Below are positions 5,497 through 9,519 of a stretch of 9,519 bases of DNA, one piece after another. The stretch spans positions 1-9,519 of the forward strand of contig JAEZPX010000259.1 in the NCBI GenBank assembly GCA_023413275.1. Direction: 5' to 3'. The position numbers and the translations under genes were made by a program. The notes beneath the pieces are model-generated. The model ran no database searches. It was not told where the DNA came from and was given only the letters and a program-made list of their open reading frames with translations. Every line of letters begins with the position of its first letter. Positions within the stretch are counted from its first letter, which is position 1. Origin of the DNA: Bacillota bacterium (GTDB lineage: Bacteria > Bacillota > Clostridia > Lachnospirales > Anaerotignaceae).

Positions 5497-6573
5497 TTAT
5501 TCCTCCAGTCCACCTGCCTGCATTTTCTCCATACGGTCTGTGGTAATCAAAGCATTCATAAGTTCATCTAAATCTCCGTCTAATATACTATCTATCTTAT
5601 ACAAGGTCAAGCCGATTCTATGATCGGTAATGCGACCTTGGGGGAAATTATAGGTACGGATACGCTCACTTCTATCTCCCGTGCCAACCTGAGAACGACG
5701 GTCTGCTGAAATGGCAGCATCATGGGCCTGCCTTTCTCTTTCATACACCCTGGCATATAATACCTTTAATGCCTGTTCCTTGTTTTTTAACTGGGATTTT
5801 TCGTTCTGGCAAGAAACCACGATGCCTGTTGGCAAATGGGTCATACGCACCGCTGAATCTGTAGTATTTACACACTGACCACCGTTACCTGAAGCACGGA
5901 ACACATCCACTCGAACTTCATTCATATCAATATGAACGTCTACCTCCTCCGCCTCCGGCATAACCGCAACCGTCACCGTAGATGTGTGAATACGTCCACC
6001 GCTTTCTGTAGTAGGAATACGCTGTACCCGATGCACACCACTTTCATATTTCATGCGGGAATATGCACCCTTCCCCGTTATCATAAAGGATACCTCTTTA
6101 AAGCCGCCCAAATCACTTTCGCTGGCATTCATCAATTCTACTTTCCATCGTCTATCCTCGGCATAGCGGGCATACATACGGAATAAATCTCCAGCAAACA
6201 ATGCGGCTTCATCTCCACCGGCACCACCTCTAATTTCTACAATTACGTTCTTTTCATCATTGGGATCCTTAGGCAAAAGCAATATGGTAATTTCCCGCTT
6301 CAGCTCTTCCAAGCGTTCCTTATTCTGAGTAAATTCCTCTTTTACCAGCTCACGAAATTCTTCGTCAAGCTTATCGTTCAAAAGCTCCAGCCCTTCTTCC
6401 ACTGCAGCCTTTACTTTTTTATATTCTTGATACGCCTCCATTACAGGGGTCATATCACTATATTCTTTCATACGCTTGCGCCATTCCGATTGGTTGGCAA
6501 TCATTTCAGGGTCATTTACCTGATCCGCCAAATCGTTGTATTTGCTTTCAATCTCCGCCAATCGATCAAACAT
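5497..6573 (-). CDS. prfA: Peptide chain release factor 1
   Basis: Encodes 358 residues, normal length. RF1 recognises UAA and UAG in the ribosomal A site and triggers release of the finished protein. The codon-recognition tripeptide is PTT (187-189), in the context HRVQRIPTTESGGRIHTS; this PxT form marks RF1 rather than RF2 (SPF). The catalytic GGQ is at 231-233 in GNGGQCVNTTDSAVRMTH, with Gln233 the expected target of PrmC methylation. The upstream acidic block RGGAGGDEAALFAGDLFRMY (115-134) is also characteristic. The start at 6573 lies two bases after the prmC stop, and its ribosome binding site GAGGTG (6584-6579) overlaps the end of prmC, so the two are translationally coupled. Confidence 0.97.
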   Translation of the reverse strand: MFDRLAEIESKYNDLADQVNDPEMIANQSEWRKRMKEYSDMTPVMEAYQEYKKVKAAVEEGLELLNDKLDEEFRELVKEEFTQNKERLEELKREITILLLPKDPNDEKNVIVEIRGGAGGDEAALFAGDLFRMYARYAEDRRWKVELMNASESDLGGFKEVSFMITGKGAYSRMKYESGVHRVQRIPTTESGGRIHTSTVTVAVMPEAEEVDVHIDMNEVRVDVFRASGNGGQCVNTTDSAVRMTHLPTGIVVSCQNEKSQLKNKEQALKVLYARVYERERQAHDAAISADRRSQVGTGDRSERIRTYNFPQGRITDHRIGLTLYKIDSILDGDLDELMNALITTDRMEKMQAGGLEE

Positions 6574-6575
6574 GG

Positions 6576-7451
6576 TTACACCTCATCTATATTCTCTTTT
6601 AATTTTCCAAAAACAACTCTGTCTAAGCCTGCCAAATCTTTCCTTAACGTACATTGGTCAAATCCGGCCGCTTCCATCATAGAAAGCAATGCCTCACCTT
6701 GGTCGTAGCCAATTTCAAAAAACAGCCACCCTCCACTTTTTAGCCAAAGACCACTATTTCTTATAATACGCTGATAAAACGCTAAGCCATCGTCTCCTCC
6801 GTCCAAAGCATTTTGAGGCTCAAAATCCCGAACCTCAGGCATCAACGTTTCAATTTCGGCCTTTGCTATGTAAGGCGGGTTGGAAACAATGGCATCAAAG
6901 CTCCCCTTCCACAAAGCTGGAACCTGATTGAATAGGTCACTTTCCACCCACTCTACCTCAGCTTGGTTCACTTCTGCATTTTTCCTTGCAAACGTTAAAG
7001 CCTTAGGGCTGATATCCACGCCTACGCAGTCCAACTTTCCATAATGGGAGAGACAAATAGGGATACATCCGCTTCCCGTACCTAAATCAATTACCCGTTG
7101 TATATTATTCTTCTTGGAAATAGACAGCACCGTTTCCACCAAAAGCTCCGTATCTCCTCGGGGAATCAATACCCCTTCTCCAACGCAAAAGGGTAAGCCC
7201 ATAAATTCGCATTGCCCTAAAATATACTGCAAGGGGCGGTTAAGTTCCCGTTGCTTTAAATAATTATTGTAATCCAGTTCTTCCTCAGGTGTAATAGGTT
7301 TTTCACCTTGGGTAAAAAGCTGTACACGGCTGATTTTGCATACTTCCATTAATAAAAGTTCTGCTTCAAAGGCAAAATTATCTTTACCTGCCAACTGTAG
7401 ACGGCGCTTGCCTTCCAGCAAAGCATTGGCAACAGTCTTATTCTTCTTCAT
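6576..7451 (-). CDS. prmC: Release factor N5-glutamine methyltransferase
   Basis: Encodes 291 residues. The enzyme uses S-adenosylmethionine to methylate the glutamine of the GGQ motif in release factors, raising termination efficiency; its substrate RF1 is encoded by the very next gene. The SAM-binding loop is DLGTGSGCI (122-130), the catalytic NPPY is at 191-194, and LIPRGDTE (95-102) is the conserved block linking the helical N-terminal domain (about 1-85) to the Rossmann fold. The conserved acidic block EVRDFEPQNALDGGDDGL (206-223) is intact. The start overlaps the end of the DUF1385 gene by 14 bases, with GGAG (7464-7461) nine bases before it. The older name hemK reflects a discarded link to haem synthesis. 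Confidence 0.96.
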   Translation of the reverse strand: MKKNKTVANALLEGKRRLQLAGKDNFAFEAELLLMEVCKISRVQLFTQGEKPITPEEELDYNNYLKQRELNRPLQYILGQCEFMGLPFCVGEGVLIPRGDTELLVETVLSISKKNNIQRVIDLGTGSGCIPICLSHYGKLDCVGVDISPKALTFARKNAEVNQAEVEWVESDLFNQVPALWKGSFDAIVSNPPYIAKAEIETLMPEVRDFEPQNALDGGDDGLAFYQRIIRNSGLWLKSGGWLFFEIGYDQGEALLSMMEAAGFDQCTLRKDLAGLDRVVFGKLKENIDEV

Positions 7452-8373
7452 CTTCCAGTACTCCCTTCATCGCCGCAATTGCGGTTTCGATTTGGGATGC
7501 ATCCGGTTCTGCTGTGGTGATTTTTTGTAAGCATAGCCCGGGATAGCTGATTGCCGCAACAAGCTTGCTCTCGGATTTTCCAGCCCATCGAATGACTTCA
7601 TAGGAAATACCGGCAATAAAGGGTACTAAAAATATCCTTGAAACCAGTCGTAATGCCACAGAATCCGTCCGCACAAAAAAGAACACAATCATACTGATAA
7701 TCATTACAAAAAGCAAAAAACTGGTCCCGCAACGCTTATGCAGTCGTGTGCAAGGCATTACGTTTTCCACTGTTAATTCCTTACCACTTTCGAAGCAGTT
7801 AATGGTCTTATGTTCTGCACCATGGTATTGAAAAACTCTTTTGATTTCTTTCATTCTTGAAATCAGAAATAAATACAACAAAAATATGCCAATTCTCAAA
7901 AGCCCTTCAATCACACCTAACCCCCATACCGGCACGATGGTCTTAAAAAAACTACCCAGCCATACAGGAAGAACAAAAAACAAGCCCATACCCAAAATCA
8001 AAGATACCGTAACACTAAAATAAATCAAGATATCATTAATTTTATCGCCGAATTTGTTTTGCAAATACCTTTCAAAGGGAGAAAGTTCTTCCTCTGCCCA
8101 ATCCTCACCGGCAATTTCTGCGGAGTGCATCAATATCTTTGTTCCTGTAATCAGGGAATCTACAAAAGCACCAATCCCACGAAAAATAGGATACTTAAAT
8201 ATGCCTTTGTTGGCAATTCCACCCCACTCATTTTTTTCAATGGTGATTCCACCTGCAGGATTTCTCACTGCCATGGCATAAATACGTTTGCCACGCATCA
8301 TAACACCCTCAATAATTGCTTGTCCACCGATGCTTGTGGGCCGTACTCTTTTTTCCTTATTATCATTTGACAC
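7438..8373 (-). CDS. DUF1385 (YqhQ-type) membrane protein of unknown function
   Basis: Encodes 311 residues from a GTG start (8373-8371); no in-frame ATG lies near the family N-terminus and the ribosome binding site is weak, so initiation is probably inefficient. The family hallmark SIGGQAIIEGVMMRGKR (14-30) is at the N-terminus, followed by a soluble region, membrane segments near 115-139 and 150-172, the conserved QYHGAEHKTINCFESG (182-197) and CTRLHKRCGTSF (208-219), further membrane segments near 217-235 and 244-262, and the usual C-terminal block PGLCLQKITTAEPDASQIE (278-296). The paired His and Cys residues (His184, His188, His212, Cys208, Cys215) have led to suggestions of metal binding, which is unproven. 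The gene is a regular neighbour of rpmE, prmC and prfA in Clostridia; why is not known. Confidence 0.9.
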   Translation of the reverse strand: MSNDNKEKRVRPTSIGGQAIIEGVMMRGKRIYAMAVRNPAGGITIEKNEWGGIANKGIFKYPIFRGIGAFVDSLITGTKILMHSAEIAGEDWAEEELSPFERYLQNKFGDKINDILIYFSVTVSLILGMGLFFVLPVWLGSFFKTIVPVWGLGVIEGLLRIGIFLLYLFLISRMKEIKRVFQYHGAEHKTINCFESGKELTVENVMPCTRLHKRCGTSFLLFVMIISMIVFFFVRTDSVALRLVSRIFLVPFIAGISYEVIRWAGKSESKLVAAISYPGLCLQKITTAEPDASQIETAIAAMKGVLEDEEE

Positions 8374-8416
8374 TGTATCAACTCTTTTCGTCTATAAATT
8401 TCTATTGCAATTAAAT

Positions 8417-8422
8417 ATTATA
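8417..8422 (-). promoter_or_regulatory. Extended -10 promoter of the DUF1385-prmC-prfA operon
   Basis: The minus strand reads TGC-TATAAT (8425-8417): a perfect -10 (8422-8417) with the TGN extension. At 17-18 bases upstream there is only a T-rich, poor -35 match, which the extension can compensate. Transcription would start near 8410, leaving a leader of roughly 37 bases before the GTG start. Confidence 0.6.
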
Positions 8423-8427
8423 GCATA

Positions 8428-8683
8428 AAAGGTAGAAAACTAAAAATTATTTTAGAATTATAATCAGTATTTACCTTAAATTGTCATAAAAAGCAGAAAA
8501 AACAGTCCGCCTCTTTTCTTTATTAAAAAAAATTTCACTCTCTTTTACCCAGAAAATCATAAGCAACTATGCCCCATTCTTTTATCGTCCATTCCAACCA
8601 TTCTTTCTAAGAGCTATTTTTTTCTAACGAATAAAAGCCCATAGACAAAATGATAAGCTTAATAACAGCATAATAGCTTTTTC
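8428..8683. other. AT-rich gene-free stretch between rpmE and the DUF1385 gene
   Basis: No reading frame with a ribosome binding site is present on either strand and I see no tRNA, repeat array or known riboswitch. It lies between the rpmE terminator and the next promoter, so it is probably spacer. An AAGCT/AGCTT pair (8656-8660 and 8675-8679) is the only small symmetry I noticed. Confidence 0.5.
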
Positions 8684-8691
8684 AAATAAAT

Positions 8692-8720
8692 AAAAAAGTG
8701 CAGGGATAAGCTCTCTGCAC
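8692..8720 (-). terminator. Rho-independent terminator after rpmE
   Basis: On the minus strand GTGCAG (8720-8715) pairs with CTGCAC (8703-8698); after one mismatch two further pairs close a five-base loop. Six T residues (8697-8692) and a T/A-rich tail follow. It lies about 70 bases beyond the rpmE stop and separates the rho-rpmE unit from the DUF1385 operon. Confidence 0.8.
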
Positions 8721-8788
8721 ATTTCTCATTCTCGTTAAATTCAGAAGAGAGAGTAATAATCCCCTTGACTCTTCCAAGTTTGCAGAAA

Positions 8789-8992
8789 TTACTTTCTGCC
8801 GTATTTTTTGTTGAATTTTTCTACTCTACCGCCAGCTTCCAACAGTAACTTCTGGCTGCCTGTGTAGAAAGGATGACACTTAGAGCAAACTTCGACTCTG
8901 ATTTCTTCCTTTGTAGAACCTGTAACAAATTCATTACCACAGTTACATCTTACTTTAATCTGATTGTACTGGGGATGGATTCCTTCTCTCAT
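8789..8992 (-). CDS. rpmE: 50S ribosomal protein L31, zinc-binding type
   Basis: Encodes 67 residues. L31 is a small protein of the large subunit that contributes to the bridge between subunits. The start is the ATG at 8992: GAGGTG (9004-8999) lies six bases upstream, and the product then begins MREGIHPQY, the standard N-terminus. A GTG three codons earlier (9001) overlaps that ribosome binding site and is rejected. The zinc ligands Cys16, Cys18, Cys36 and Cys39 are all present, so this is the zinc-containing paralogue, not the zinc-independent form made under zinc starvation. It follows rho by about 115 bases and is closed by a terminator, an arrangement common in Clostridia. Confidence 0.97.
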   Translation of the reverse strand: MREGIHPQYNQIKVRCNCGNEFVTGSTKEEIRVEVCSKCHPFYTGSQKLLLEAGGRVEKFNKKYGRK

Positions 8993-9057
8993 TTCTTTCA
9001 CCTCATTTTTTAAATTTGTTGATCAATAATTTTTTATTATTTATAGACAACACCAGT

Positions 9058-9086
9058 AGTGTATCATAAGTTCTTTCCCTTTGCAA
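9058..9086 (-). promoter_or_regulatory. Weak candidate promoter for rpmE
   Basis: In the rho-rpmE gap the minus strand has TTGCAA (9086-9081), a 17-base spacer and TACACT (9063-9058). An overlapping TATGAT (9068-9063) has a poorer -35. Either could give rpmE a transcript of its own, but readthrough from rho is as likely. Confidence 0.3.
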
Positions 9087-9106
9087 TAAAAAATTCCAAA
9101 AACCAA

Positions 9107-9519
9107 TCACTTATCAAACAGTCCCAAGGTCTTTTCCCAGAAGGGTAAACGTTCCATAAACTCTTGGTTATTTTTTGTCTTCCTCATCAAATCATAAAAG
9201 CCTTCTACCATCTCCATCTGGCTCATGCTAGATGCCATTTTCCTTAGGGTAAAGTTGCATTCCAACTCTTGCTCGGTCAGAAGCTTCTCTTCCCGCCTTG
9301 TACCTGACTTGATAATCTCTACTGCGGGGAAAATACGTCTCTCGGATAGTCTTCTATCTAATACAAGCTCCATATTGCCTGTACCCTTAAATTCTTCAAA
9401 AACGACCTCGTCCATTTTACTTCCCGTATCTACAAGAGCTGTAGCTAAAATGGTTAAACTGCCACCATTTTCAATATTTCTGGCAGCTCCAAAAAATCGC
9501 TTTGGCATATACAACGCCG
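9107..9519 (-). CDS. rho: Transcription termination factor Rho, C-terminal part (cut by window edge)
   Basis: Only the last 137 residues are in the window; the frame is open to the right edge, so the gene continues beyond 9519. Rho is a hexameric RNA-dependent ATPase that pulls transcripts out of RNA polymerase. The visible part is the end of the ATPase core and the C-terminal helices: YMPKRFFGAARNIENGGSLT matches the conserved block before the Q-loop, followed by ATALVDTGSKMDEVVFEEFK and GTGNMELVLDR, where the conserved Lys and Gly residues of the Q- and R-loops lie, and FPAVEIIKSGTRREEKLL. The Walker A and B motifs and the RNA-binding domain would be off the edge. A TTG at 9514-9512 is an internal leucine, not a start. 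The reading frame ends in TGA at 9109-9107. Confidence 0.95.
   Translation of the reverse strand, partial: ALYMPKRFFGAARNIENGGSLTILATALVDTGSKMDEVVFEEFKGTGNMELVLDRRLSERRIFPAVEIIKSGTRREEKLLTEQELECNFTLRKMASSMSQMEMVEGFYDLMRKTKNNQEFMERLPFWEKTLGLFDK

Noticed and set aside
5875..5884. Cysteine instead of histidine after the GGQ motif of RF1, as a possible defect
   Set aside because: The GGQ itself, the PxT tripeptide and the flanking residues are intact, and GGQCVNTTDSAV is, as I recall, a common clostridial form.
9030..9065. Possible terminator between rho and rpmE
   Set aside because: Only a four-base ACAC/GTGT stem is present and the following sequence is a mixed T/A run, too weak to call.
1..9519. 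Mobile elements, defence genes, riboswitches, tRNA genes and catabolite-response sites
   Set aside because: I looked for transposase-like proteins, long inverted termini, cloverleaf-like sequence, and a cre-like palindrome near glgP, and saw nothing I could support.

Overview
The window looks like a chromosomal segment of a low-GC, Gram-positive member of the Clostridia (Lachnospiraceae or a relative is a guess). Supporting this are the AT-rich intergenic DNA, strong AAGGAGG-type ribosome binding sites, the order rho - rpmE - DUF1385 - prmC - prfA, and Firmicutes-type rRNA leader sequence at the left edge. Every supported gene is on the minus strand, so transcription runs from right to left.

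Right to left: the 3' part of rho (transcription termination factor, cut by the window edge) is followed by rpmE (zinc-binding ribosomal protein L31) and a terminator. After an AT-rich gene-free stretch, an extended -10 promoter starts a tight operon: a DUF1385/YqhQ-type membrane protein, prmC (release-factor glutamine methyltransferase), prfA (release factor 1), two half-size CHR-family (chromate-type) transporter subunits joined by an ATGA overlap, and a 151-residue membrane protein I do not recognise. glgP (glycogen/maltodextrin phosphorylase) follows with its own promoter, a leader dominated by one hairpin, and a strong terminator. About 560 bases of AT-rich non-coding DNA separate it from a small lipoprotein gene whose mature part is almost entirely seven-residue Ala/Thr/Pro/acidic repeats. 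That gene ends in a 42-base perfect palindrome. Left of it lie two tandem consensus promoters and a boxA-bearing leader, which I read as the start of an rRNA operon whose 16S gene lies beyond position 1.

The region is mostly housekeeping: termination of transcription (Rho), ribosome structure (L31), termination of translation (RF1 and the enzyme that modifies its GGQ glutamine), and polyglucan breakdown. The accessory content is the CHR pair with the unknown membrane protein, and the repeat lipoprotein. I found no CRISPR array, transposase, phage gene or recognisable defence system. The best candidates for something undescribed are the 151-residue membrane protein, which appears internally duplicated and is linked to the CHR pair, and the lipoprotein that is all stalk and no domain.
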